A stretch of 64,000 nt of DNA from Scylla paramamosain. Its lineage: Eukaryota > Arthropoda > Malacostraca > Decapoda > Portunidae. The DNA is taken from positions 11,605,164-11,669,163 of the forward strand of contig NC_087185.1 in NCBI RefSeq assembly GCF_035594125.1, in the 5' to 3' direction. This document shows positions 1 through 12,409 of the stretch, in pieces. Position numbers and translations under genes: made by a program. Every line of letters starts with the position of its first letter. The stretch's first letter is position 1. A model generated the notes under the pieces. It was not told the origin of the DNA. It saw only the letters and a program-made list of their open reading frames with translations, and searched no databases.

Positions 1-1664
1 CCTTTTTAGGAAAAGGTTGAATGTAGGCAAACTTCCAGCAAGAAGGAAAGGTAGATGTTGACAGACAGAGCTGAAAGAGTTTGACTAGGCAAAGTGCAAG
101 CACGGAGGCACAGTTTCGGAGAACAATAGGAGGGATCCCATCAGGTCCATAAGCCTTCCGAGGGTTTAGGCCAGCGAGGGCATGGAAAACTTCATTGCGA
201 AGAATTTTAATAGGTGGCATGAAGTAGTCAGAGGGTGGAGGAGAGGGAGGAACAAGCCCAGAATCGTCCAAGGTAGAGTTTTTACCAAAGGTTTGAGCAA
301 AGAGTTCAGCTTTAGAAATAGATGTGATAGCAGTGGTGCCATCTGGTTGAAGTAGAGGAGGGAAAGAAGAAGAAGCAAAGTTATTGGAGATATTTTTTGG
401 CAAGATGCCAGAAACCAAGGTTTAGGACGAGAAAAAGAGTGAGGAATGTATGCCTCCATGCCAGACACTATCACCTCCGTTATGCGCTCAGCACACAAAG
501 ACGGGTCTCTGACACGGAAGCAGTAGTCATTCCAAGGAAAATCAGCAAAATACCTCCTCAGGTCCTCCAACTAGCAGAGGCAAAACGCCAGAGGCACCTT
601 CGCTTAGGGGGATCCTGAGGATTGATTGGAGTGAAAGGACAAGATAAAGATATGAGATTGTGATCGGAGGAGCCCAACGGAGAAGAAAGGGTGACAGCAT
701 AAGCAGAAGGATTAGAGGTCAGGAAGTGGTCAAGAATGTTGGGCGTATCTCCAAGACGGTCAGTAATACGAGTAGGGTGTTTTACCAATTGTTCTAGGTC
801 ATGGAGGATAGCAAAGTTGTAGGCTAGTTCACAAGGATGGTCAGTGAAGGGAGAGGAAAGCCAAAGCTGGTGGTGAACATTGAAGTCTCCAAGAATGGAG
901 ATCTCTGCAAAAGGGAAGAGGGTTAGAATGTGCTCCACTTTGAAAGTTAAGTAGTCAAAGAATTTCTTATAGTCAGAGGAGTTAGGAGAGAGGTACACAG
1001 CACAGATAAATTTAGTATGAGAGTGACTCTGTAGTCGTAGCCAGATGATGGAAAACTCGGGAGATTCAAGAGCGTGGGCACGAGAGCAAGTTAAGTCATT
1101 GTGCACGTAAACGCAGCATCCAGCTTTGGATCGAAAATAAGGATAGAGAAAGTAGGAGGGAACAGAAAAGGGGCTACTGTCAGTTGCCTCAGACACCTGA
1201 GTTTCAGTGAGGAAAAGAAGATGAAGTTTAGAAGAGGAGAGGTGGTGTTCTACAGATTGAAAATTAGATCTTAGACCGCAAATGTTGCAGAAAATAATGA
1301 AGAAAAAGTTGAGGGGGGTGTCAAAACACTTAGGGTCGTCGACAGAAAGGCAGTCCGACCTGGGGACATTTATGGTCCCCTCCCCAGATGGGGACTGCGA
1401 GGCTGGTGTAGGAGACGCCATGATGATTTTAAAATTTTTGAGTGAAGGGTGTGTGTGTTATTAGGTGCTTGTAGTTTTGTGTGGAGGAAGAGAGTTGTCC
1501 TTAGAGGGCAGGCTGTGACTGCCCCCTTGTGTTGTGAGACACAAAGGGAAACGTTCAGTGAGGTCACAGTTGGGTTTAATGATAAGTTCACAGCACCCCT
1601 TGAACAGTGCATTAGACCTCACTGGGAGTAATTATCGTTTCGGCAGGTGTCTACTGCCTCCTTC
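1..1664 (-). mobile_element. Jockey-like LINE copy A (5' half, runs off the window)
   Basis: The minus strand carries the LINE 5' leader (about 1664-1422) and then an ATG-initiated EN domain (1421-558) with the motif order [20 protein letters not shown] and SSDHNLIS, typical of APE-type endonucleases of Jockey-superfamily LINEs. EN opens the reading frame at once; no gag-like ORF1 precedes it. A frameshift near 560 moves the linker (570-166) to another frame, and about 270 bp of linker present in the copy at 55174 is missing near 410. RT begins near the window edge. The 5' end abuts the TA tract at 1665. This is a dead copy; the part inside the arm (1047-1664) is duplicated at 35735-36356. 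Confidence 0.85.
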
Positions 1665-1823
<159 letters not shown>

Positions 1824-2036
1824 AAAAATTTAATGAAGTATATATTTGTGAAAAATGTTAATTCAACAGCATGAAAAGAAAAGAAAAAGAAAGAAAAAAA
1901 AACAGACGTGGATGCAATTGTGGATGTAGTGTTTGTGGAACACTGAAGTTGTTGGCGGGGATAGATTGTCTTTCTTCCTTCAAGTGTTTGTGTTTTGTTT
2001 TCCATGCACCAAGACCGTCATTTCTGTCCTACTAGA

Positions 2037-2148
<112 letters not shown>

Positions 2149-2154
2149 TAGATC

Positions 2155-3434
2155 TTATGTTTGCTACGAAAGATGAATTATAAAATCTGAATGTGGGCGA
2201 TAAGACAAACACGAAGGAGTTTTTTAGTTTTATCAGGCAGAAGAAAGTGACTACCTCAACTAATGGACCAGTAATTGACGAAAATGTAGAATTCACCAAC
2301 GATATGGATGAGATTATTAGCATCCTTTCTTTTCTTCAGTATTTACCACAGAAGACCTCAGTGACATCTACGGTGCCACCAGTCCAAATTAATAACAACG
2401 ATGTTCTAAGTAGTGCCAGTAGAACACAAAGGACGTATCAAAATGTTACGATAAACTTAAAGTAAGCAAGTGATCCGGGCCTTGAAAGAAGGTAAATGTG
2501 CATTAACTGAACCCTGACTTTACTGTTCAATAAATCCCTGCAGTCCGGTACAGTGCCTGCTGAGTGGAAGCTGGCTAACGTAACTCCGATCTTCAAAAAA
2601 AGGCAGTAAATCTTTGCCCTGCAATTACCGGCCAGTCAGCTTAACCTCGGTCACATGCAACATGCTAGAAACACTTATAGAGATTAGCTCGTTAATAACT
2701 TAGAGGAAAACAACTTGCTTAGAAATACTCAACACGGCTTCGGTAACAAACGCTGTTGTTTGACGAACCTCTTAGACTTGTTCCATGATATTCTGAACCA
2801 GTGTGACGGAAGTAAAGCGGCAGATATAACAGATCTTGACTTTCAAAATACCTTGGACAAAGTCCCCCACAAAGTCCCCCAAGCCGACGTGTTGAGATGG
2901 GTAGAAAACTGGCCAAACAACCGTCACCAAACAGTACATGTAACTGAAACACCATCCAAGTGGACTGACCTAACCAGTGGGCTGCCACAGGGGCTGCACA
3001 ATTGTTCACAAATCATTATATTCTCATGAAACTATTTTTTTTTTTTTTTTCATCGTATCGCCAATCTGTGGAATGGGCTTCCTTGACACGTGATAGGCTG
3101 CAATACCATAGAGACTTTTAAACGCCGTCTTGATAAATATTTTGCGTGAAATCCGCGGTTAACAGCTTTTGTTTGTTTGTGATTAATCTCCTTGCCTGCA
3201 GGAAATGGAGGCACCTCATTTCCTCTCTTTTAATTCTTTCCCTAAAGAATTTACTTCGGGCTTTTTACTTTTGTAACCCGTAAAGTATTTATTTTCGACC
3301 TGGTTCCTGCACGGCTTATGCCAGAGGGGGCGGAGGGAGGGGAGAGAGCCTTCTGCTATGATGTCCCTTTCTTCTACTGTCACTTAGATCAAGTCACCTC
3401 GTGAGAGGATTGCCTTAAAAAAAAAAAAAAAAAA
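2155..3434 (+). mobile_element. CR1/L2-like LINE remnant with poly-A tail
   Basis: Degraded RT of a non-LTR retrotransposon. Readable blocks are a linker (2193-2465), a region near 2560-2640 resembling the CKLANVTPIFKKG and NYRPVSLTSV blocks, an RT palm region (2715-3029; motifs RNTQHGF, DLDFQNTLDKVPHK and TSGLPQG), and a C-terminal block near 3052-3150 with the NLWNGLP and TFKRRLDKYF pattern. The sequence between TSGLPQG and the C-terminus, including the catalytic YADD, is deleted and replaced by a poly-T run at 3033-3050. A 3' UTR of about 270 bp ends in poly-A at 3417-3434. It is clearly non-functional. Clade assignment is by motif memory. Confidence 0.75.
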
Positions 3435-3600
3435 CATAAGTGGGTTTTTTGGTTGGTTTTATTAGAAATATTTCACATATGAAAATTTGTTCCTATATCA
3501 TATTGATAAATAAGGTCTCTATGTGTGCATTTACATAAAAAATGTAAAAGTATTCAAGCCTGACCCGTTCATTTCCTGTAAAGCACAAGTTAACACTGGC

Positions 3601-4420
3601 TTTGTCCAGCCTGACCAGCCTGTATCAGCATGACCTCAACAAGAGTGTGTTCTTCATTAACAGAAAGTGTCCAAATCTCTCAAGATCTAACTCCCCTCAT
3701 GACTTCTGGCACCTAGCCAGAAACATCTCCAGTGACTTTGCTTCTTCATCTTTACCTCCCTTATTACAACTTGATGGCACCACTGCCATCTCATCTATTT
3801 CTAAAGCTGAACTTTTCACTGAAACCTTTGCTAAAAACTCTACCTTGAAGGATTCAAGGCTTGTTCCTCCCTCTCCTCCACCCTCTGACTACTTCATGCT
3901 ACCTATTAAAATCCTTCGCAGTGATGTTTCCCTTGCCCTCACTGGCTTAAACCCTCAGAAGGCCTTTGGACCTGATGGGGTCCCTCCTATTGTTCCCCGA
4001 AACTGTGCCTCCATGCTTGCACCTTGCCAAGTCAAACTCTTCTAACTCTGTCTGTCAACATCTACCTTTCCCTCTTGCTGGAAGTTTGCCTACATTCAGC
4101 CTGTTTTTTTTTTTTTTAAGGGTGATCATTCTAGTCCCTCAAACTACCGTCCTATTACTTTAATTTCCTTCCTCTCTAAAGATTTGAATCTATCCTCAAC
4201 AGGTTGACTCTTAAACATGTATCACTTCACAACCTTCTATCTGATCGCCAGTATGGGTTCCATCAAGGCCGCTTTACTGGTGATCTTGTGGCTTTCCTTA
4301 CTGAGTCTTGGTCATCCTCTTTTAGGAATTTTGGTGAAAGTTTTGCTGTTGCCTTAGACATATGAAAAGCTTTTGATAGAGTCTGGCACAAAGCTTTGAA
4401 TTCCAAACTCCTGCCTCGCC
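3601..4420 (+). mobile_element. Jockey-like LINE fragment (linker and N-terminal RT)
   Basis: Translation matches the linker and early RT of the Jockey-like copies at 40745-43154 and 55174-61450: INRKCPNLSRSNSP, FWHLARNIS, KAFGPDGVPP and PSNYRPIT, but more diverged. It is cut at both ends: the EN domain is absent, and homology is lost near 4415, after a readable [11 protein letters not shown] block whose upstream SKAFD serine is a stop. A poly-T run near 4105 and several frameshifts break the frame. Together with the better preserved relatives it indicates at least two age classes of this family. Confidence 0.8.
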
Positions 4421-5311
4421 TGTCACCTCACCTGATCCCTCCCTCTCACAGGATGCAGCCTTCATCCCGGTCAGGAATGGATCACGACCACACACTCGCC
4501 GCCTTCACCTCCCCACCACGACTTGTAACCGTTTTTCTATCCTAACTGAACTTCTGTTCCAATAACCAATTCGTAATTCACTTAACATGGTTGCGTGGCT
4601 TCCCCTTTTGCTTCGTTTATACATGCAGTCCTTGCACCATTCCGTTCTTGTCACCTCCTTGTCCTCACATAGTAAAGCAATTATGCTGCAAAGTGCAATT
4701 TTCTTGGCTTTGTTTTTTTTTATTTTTTTTGTGTCGTAGCCAAGCCGAGGGTGTGTTGTCGCCAAGGCACCCAGGCCTTGGCCACCCATTGCCCCAGAGG
4801 TCACTGGTTATCGCCGTGACCCCTTGTGAGGCTTACGGCATCCCTAGTCACACGAACAGGACAGTGCCTGCCTTGATGACTTAAGGCCGTGAAGTTAATG
4901 GACCTAGCCTATTCGTAATTAATCTTGTCATCAAGTTACCTTACAGTCGCTGACTTCACAAAACACTTCAGTAATGCACGAACTAGAAGGACATAGAAAA
5001 ACCATATATGTTCGCGTGTAAAGGTGGTTAACCATAGACTCCCTACGAGACATGTTTCTTACGCACCTACAGTGAAGTATAAGTTCCTGGTGATCGTGTG
5101 AAGTGAAGGAAGGATGAGTGTACTAACTAGTTAGATTTTGAACCTTAAGGATAACTCCTTATGTAGCAGTAGATAGCAATGTACGTAGGTCGACGTTGCC
5201 GTCGTCAAAATGGAATATGAGGCGAAGTAGCGAACGATTCTCTCAGACCTAACTAGACTCCAAGAGTGGAGTGTTACAAGTTCCTGGAAGGTGCTCCCAC
5301 TCGACAGCACC
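4421..5311. other. About 0.9 kb without a recognised gene
   Basis: Mixed-composition sequence with no motif I can assign. A GC-rich part at 4735-4880 gives a Pro/His-rich open frame that I cannot relate to a family. 5250-5311 directly precedes the signal-peptide exon and may hold its 5' UTR and promoter; no convincing TATA box is visible. Confidence 0.5.
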
Positions 5312-5347
5312 ATGAAGCTCCTAGTCGTTCTCTGCCTCGTCTTGGTC
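5312..5347 (+). pseudogene. Orphan signal-peptide first exon (left arm)
   Basis: An ATG preceded by a good context (AGCACC) opens twelve codons, MKLLVVLCLVLV, a textbook start of a secretory signal peptide. They end exactly at GTCGTAAGT, a strong splice donor in phase 0 (GTAAGT at 5348-5353). Short first exons that encode only part of a signal peptide are typical of arthropod cuticular and other small secreted proteins. No second exon is seen; the putative intron runs into the gypsy element, whose primer-binding site lies 576 bp downstream. I infer a captured or interrupted host exon. It could be chance, because only 36 coding bases are involved, but the donor and hydrophobic core together are suggestive. 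Confidence 0.5.
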
Positions 5348-5851
5348 GTAAGTAATACTTTGAAGATTTTTCCTAAGTGCCTTGTGTGTCTCGATTTAAA
5401 ATGTTGTTTCAGTATAATGTGGCCCCCATATATTTTATGTCATTTTCCATGTGTTGATATAATGCTGAATCTTGAGTGATTTTAATATCTTTTGTGGCAC
5501 TTCGCATGTAGTGCTAATATTTTAATGTTACATTTGATTATTCTTTTATGTGATTATATTATATGTGTCCTTACATGTTAATGTGTTATAAGTTACTGAA
5601 TGACCTGAGTTGGTCGATGAAATCTTGCTAACTTAAAGTGAAAAGTGACGTCAAGATTTATCGAAAGGTCATTATATGTTTTAATATGTGGTGGAATTCT
5701 GGTCTTTCGTTGCTTGCGAGTATCGTGAAATGTGTTAACTACTGGTTAATAAATAGTGTTAACGTTTCTGAACTGCGTTTGTGGCTTACCCCACTGTGAG
5801 AACCCCGGCCTTAACTCTCGGTTACCTGGATTTAAACCTTGTGGTGTTTGT

Positions 5852-5940
5852 TATATAAAGAATTAGTGCAGTTCCTGCGTAGCCTCTGCCTTCCCTTAAA
5901 GGTAAGGAGGAGGGTTACGACATTGGTGTCAGGTGTTGGG
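5852..5940 (+). promoter_or_regulatory. Candidate 5' LTR promoter, LTR end and primer-binding site
   Basis: TATATAAAG at 5852-5860 is a clean TATA box, followed about 25-30 bases later by a likely start region. A segment ending in ...TTACGACA (to 5922) is followed two bases later by TGGTGTCAGG (5924-5933), which matches the complement of a tRNA-Leu-type acceptor end, as in a retroelement primer-binding site. gag starts 87 bases later. The 5' limit of the LTR cannot be fixed because no matching 3' LTR exists in the arm. Confidence 0.6.
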
Positions 5941-6020
5941 TAAGCCATAAAAGAAAATTTTTAACGGAAAATATTTGTGATCCTTGTCAAGGCAATTTCA
6001 GTTGTAGTGAAGTGATCATT

Positions 6021-6946
6021 ATGGCGCAGCAACCTGATACGTCGGAAAAACCGCCTGTTGTCTTAACGCAACAGGACTTTGAAGCTCTCCTGTCCAGACA
6101 TACGAAAAATGATTTTAGCCGCGTACAGGGCCTGAAATACTTTTGTGGGGGTGAAGAACGTTACACCGCGTACCCTAGCCTCCTTTGTCACACCAACCCT
6201 CGTGATTTCTTCACAGATCTGGAATCACGAACGCAATTAAATTGGGATGAAACAGGCAAGCTTGAGTTAGCTAAGCAGTACTGCCTAGGAAGTGCCAGAG
6301 TGTTGCTTGAAAATGTTATTGCCAATCATGGCCAGGATTATGATCTTGTAAAAGAAAGGTTCTCAAACTCTTTCCTGATAATGTTAGCCCAAAACTATGG
6401 ACAGAAATAATGAACAGCGCGAAGAGAGGACAGGGAGAAACGCTTCAGGAATTTTACATGAGATGTGACACTGCATATGGAGGTTTGTCACGTCAGATTC
6501 CAGCATTTGAGCCACTGCATAAAAATAATTTTGCTGCCAGGATGCTAAGCTGTTCCCCCCCATCATTTGAATATACTTTGCGTGATGATGAGCTCAAGGA
6601 TCCCTTAAAAATACTAAACAGAGGTTATGCATGGGCCAACACCCATCCTCAGTATAAATTAACTGATGCAGATATCCGTAGAGAAAGACGAGGAACTCCA
6701 GTCACTACTATGGCTGCCATGGCAGTTTCTCCTACACGTCAGGCACAACCAGATAAATCTCCGAAATATAATCCACCTCCCCCTCCTAAGAGGCACACCG
6801 CCCTAAAGCAGAGGATGGACATGCAGCCACCACCTATTCCTGCTCCTTTCCTTAACGTTAATTCGCGCCAAGCAAACATGTGAAATGTAGATTGTTACAA
6901 GTGCGGACGTTTGGGTCACATAGCCAGAAACTGTAGGGTAGGACAA
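6021..6946 (+). pseudogene. Gypsy gag (capsid-like plus zinc knuckles)
   Basis: The first ATG is at 6021. Residues up to about 6395 and then a shifted frame (6410-6883) form one gag-like protein: an acidic N-terminus, a capsid-like helical region (GSARVLLENV; LQEFYMRCD), a Pro-rich segment near 6770-6840 and a CCHC knuckle CYKCGRLGHIARNC (6898-6939) placed just after an in-frame TGA at 6881-6883. A second knuckle starting CWLCG near 7032 is split by a one-base shift. The gag should package element RNA; this copy cannot make it intact. Confidence 0.75.
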
Positions 6947-7202
6947 GGTCGTGCGTACCAACCCATCGCACCAGTACCACGTCCACCACCACCACCGTCA
7001 CGGTGGGTAGACATGAACCGTAGAGATTTCAGATGTTGGTTATGTGGTACTGGGGGCACAGAGTAGTTGATTGTCCCTACAAAAGGCCACCTGTGTCACG
7101 TTGTGCAGTAGCGCTGCCGGATCAGGAAGTAAACATGTATGAGGAAGCAATCACTTGGCCCTATAATAACAAAAAAAAAAAAACGCCAATAATGTAAAGG
7201 AG

Positions 7203-7655
7203 TTGTGCGCGTTCTATCATGAACGGACGCGATTGTTTTGTTTGCAGGTAAAGACAGGAAAAAGTCAGATTCCCATAGCTGCAGTGCTAGATAGCGGATC
7301 AGGCGAGACATTAATAGAAGAAGAACTTTTTACAGTAATAAATGGTGTATATACTTCCCCCATGGCGTACAAGCTGAGCAGCGTGACACAGAGTCCAGTA
7401 CCAACCGTAGGTAGAGGTGTCATTGAGATGGACTTCGGACATGGAATAGAAGAACAACCATGCGTAGTAATTTCTAGGGAAATTACACTTCCAACTCCCG
7501 CAGTGTTAGGCTTGGACTTCATGTTTAGAAAGGCAGTAATGATAAAACCTGCTCACACCTGTGATGGAGGTAAGATGTTACAGTTGACATTTGATGGTGA
7601 TGCAGTTGAGGTAGAACAGGATCCAGATGGGTGTGTAGGTGATTTTCCGGCGTGA
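7203..7655 (+). pseudogene. Gypsy retropepsin-like protease
   Basis: The domain contains VLDSGSGETLIEE, the retropepsin active-site loop in its DSG form (Asp codon 7290-7292), then a flap-like middle and VLGLDFMFRKA, the second Gly-containing hydrophobic motif. It sits between gag and RT as expected. In the left arm a run of 13 A near 7171 puts it out of frame with the preceding knuckle region; in the right arm the run is 11 A and the two are joined in frame (29634-30254). This single-domain protease is a useful contrast to the tandem retropepsin protein at 12410. Confidence 0.75.
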
Positions 7656-8057
7656 CTAACCGAGGAAGCTGCTGAAGGACCGAGGAAACAAAGGTCTTAC
7701 AAGGTAAAAGTGGTCAGAGATACATGGTTGGCTCCAGGAATGATAGGTTACTTGGAACTAGAGGTCGGTATCCGATGTACCGAAGGAGTTTTCTTCCATA
7801 TGAGGCTAACAAGAATAGTCAGTACTTGTACCCAGGAATAGTATATTGTTAGCCAGATCAGCAGGGTAAAAGGAGTAAATTCATTATCCCCTATGCTAAT
7901 CCAAGTACTGAATACGTAGAAGTAAAAACAGAGACTTGTGGGTCATTTAGATCCATGCGAAGCCATACCGTACCAGGTACCACATTCCCATATTTCAGCA
8001 TGAGGAGTAACAGCAGAATCGAGTGATAATATCTCAGCAGACGCTAAGTTAAAAAGT

Positions 8058-9700
8058 TTGGTGACATTAGTAAATTCATTGTTCCCTCAGGACAGTAAAG
8101 AAAATGAGGTACTAAAGTACTTGGTGTACAAATACCCTACTGTATTTGCATTAAAGGGAGAACCTTTGACCATTACCCCCTATTATTGTCACACTATTAA
8201 ACAAAGGACCGGACAGCCGATATATAGTAAGCCTTACCCTATTCCTCTCAAATTTCATCAACAAATAGAAGAGCAGTTGCTAGAACTGTATAAACAAGGA
8301 CTGATAAGACCCAGCTGTTCTGCCTATAACTCCCCTCTTGTCTCAGTAACTAAAAAAGATGGAGGCATCAGGCTATGCCTGGATTTTCGTAAGCTAAATG
8401 AAGATATAATAGATGATAAACATCCTTTGCCCAATATGCAAACTATCGTGCAACAGTTTGGTGAGAGTAAGATATTTACCTCCCTAGACCTGAGAATGGG
8501 ATATCACCAAGTACCTCTGGTCGAAGAAGCAAGGGAAAAAACTGCTTTCTGCACTTCCTATGGCATGTGGGAATATACCTGTGTCCCGTTTGGTTTGAAA
8601 ACCGCACCTGCTGCCTTCCAGCGAATAGTGAATAATATCTTGCATGGACTGATTGGTAAAATTGCACAGGTGTACTTGGATGATATTATTGTGTTAGGAC
8701 GAATTTTTCAAAGGCATGTAGAAAACCTTGAGCAAGTCCTAAAAAGATTAGCAGATACTAAAATGTCATTAAGACAGGATAAATGTAATTTTTTCAAAGA
8801 GGGAGTTTCATATTTGGGTCATATAGTGAGTGAGCAAGGAATTAGACCACAGCCTGACAAAGTAGCTAGTATTCAAGAAATACCCGTCCCTAAGACTGTG
8901 AGGGATGTACAGAGTTAATGCAATTACTACAGAAAGTTTGTAAAAAATTATGCTCAGGTTGCAGCCCCTTTGAATAAATTGCTTGTAGGTCATAAAAATG
9001 AGAAGAATAGAAAAACAAACAAACCTTTAGAGTGGAGTAATGAAGCTCAGAAAGCTTTTGAAACCTTAAAATCTGAACTGGCTGAAGGGATCGTTCTCAT
9101 GTTTCCCAATTTCAGTAAACCCTTTATACTGACTACAGATGCCTCAGACTATTGTATAGGTGGAGTCTTACAACAGGAAGATACAGAAGGAAAGTTGAGA
9201 CCACTAACATATTTCAGTCGCACCTTGAATGCAGCGGAGCGGAATTACTCAGCAGTAGAGAGAGAAACTTTAGCAGTGATTTATGGTTTGAAGGTAAACA
9301 GATCCTTGATTTTAGGATATAAAGTAGAAATTAGGTCGGATCATAGGCCTCTTACTTGGTTGTTAAAGGTAAAAACACCAAGTGGTAGAATTGCCAGGTG
9401 GCAAACGTTGTTAAATGAATATTACTTTACAGTAAAGTATATCCCGGGTAAGGAAAATGTGATAGCAGATTATTTGTCGCGCATGAAGCGCCAGGAGGCC
9501 GATATATTAGAAGAAGAAATAGAAGGTCGTGTATTAGCAGTCCAGAGAGATGCTAATGAGAGAAGTACTAGAGAGTATAAGAAGTTTGAGAAGTTCCACA
9601 TGTGGAGTATTGAAGAGCTCATACAGCGACAAAGCGAGGACCCAGTTGTAAAGGAAAAAAAGAAGATAGTAGTAGAAAAGGGGCAGAATGGCAAGCAAAG
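8058..9700 (+). pseudogene. Gypsy reverse transcriptase and RNase H
   Basis: RT (8058-8915) shows PLVSVTKKDGGIRLCLDFRK, LDLRMGYHQVP, FGLKTAPAAFQR and the catalytic box YLDDIIVLG (Tyr codon 8673). An in-frame TAA at 8916-8918 separates it from NYYRKFVKNYA and RNase H (about 9050-9480), which carries LTTDASDYCIGGVLQQ, TYFSRTLN, AVERETLAVIYG and RSDHRPLTWL. The order and motifs are those of Ty3/gypsy pol. Apart from the single stop the reading is very well preserved, so the element is not ancient. Confidence 0.85.
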
Positions 9701-10540
9701 AAAGAAAATAAAGGGGTACCCCATAAAAGACATGCATGTTGAAGGAAATATTCTGTATATGCAACGCATAGACAACTATGATAAGGAACAAAATTGTGTT
9801 GTAATTCCCAAAAGTTATGTCCCTGCTGCGCTTGCTCTAGCACATCTCGCGGGTCCACCCTACCACGGAGGTTTTGGTGCAACGTTAGCTAGATGTGAAA
9901 AAAATTGCTTTCTGGCCAGGGAAGAAAATAGATGTCATTAAATATTGTTCCAGTTGCCCTGTGAGTGCAAGATACAGAGTTAAGGTCAAAATGCCAGCCC
10001 CGATACAGAGCTATCCTGTAGTAGGAAGCCCATTTGAGAGAGTTCATGTTGACTTAGTTGGTCCACTAAGTGTAAGTGATGAAGGATATAAATACATAAT
10101 GACAGTGATAGATGTCATGACAAGATACCTGGTGACTGCTCCATTGAGGACAAAGGAATCAAATGAAGTAGCTGACGCTTTCTATGAGAAAGTAATTTGT
10201 AGTCACGGAACGTCAGAGATTGTAGTGAGTGATAATGGCAGAGAGTTTATAAACGAGATATTCAAGGGTATAATGAGCCTGATGAACATAAAACACCTGA
10301 GAACTACCTCTTACCACCCAGCTGCAAACGGAATAATAGAACGCCCAAATGGCACCTTGGTAAACATTCTTAGAGCCTTATGCGAAGAGAACCGGAAAGG
10401 TTGGAATAAGTGGTTGCCCATGGCTACTCATCCCTGTAATATCGCCTATCACAGAACTGTAAAAGAATCACCCTTCTTTTTATTATATTTAAGGGATGTT
10501 CGTACTCCTTTTGAAACTCTAGAGCAACCTATTTATTTAT

Positions 10541-12237
<1,697 letters not shown>

Positions 12238-12409
12238 ATACTATTACCACAGTTGTATCGTTCTTGCATCTGGTTGGCTGTTAGGTTCAAATGGAGGCCT
12301 CTGATTGGTGCGCGTAGTGGGTGCCGCCAGGGCTCAGCTCCAAGCTGCTGAGCACGCCAAGAAAGGGACCACAGGTGATGGAATCAGAGGTTCTAGACAA
12401 GACAGTGCC

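Larger units (their letters stand above)
5923..10540 (+). mobile_element. Gypsy-type LTR retrotransposon, 3'-truncated (left arm)
   Basis: Order primer-binding site, gag, zinc knuckles, protease, RT, RNase H, integrase is that of Ty3/gypsy elements. Integrase loses recognisable sequence near 10540, and no copy of the upstream LTR end follows, so the 3' LTR and part of the integrase C-terminus are missing. Several frameshifts and stops (near 6390, 6881, 7060, 8916 and 9900) kill the polyprotein. The same lesions occur in the right arm, so they predate the duplication. Confidence 0.85.

Noticed and set aside
4735..4884. Possible tRNA or small structured RNA in the GC-rich patch
   Set aside because: No cloverleaf, A box or B box could be found by eye.
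6012..6020. Start of gypsy gag at 6012
   Set aside because: The codon is GTG; the ATG at 6021 is the plausible eukaryotic start.
12305..12409. Start of the retropepsin frame at 12305
   Set aside because: That codon is TTG directly after a TGA. The first ATG in frame with good context is at 12410, unless an upstream exon exists.
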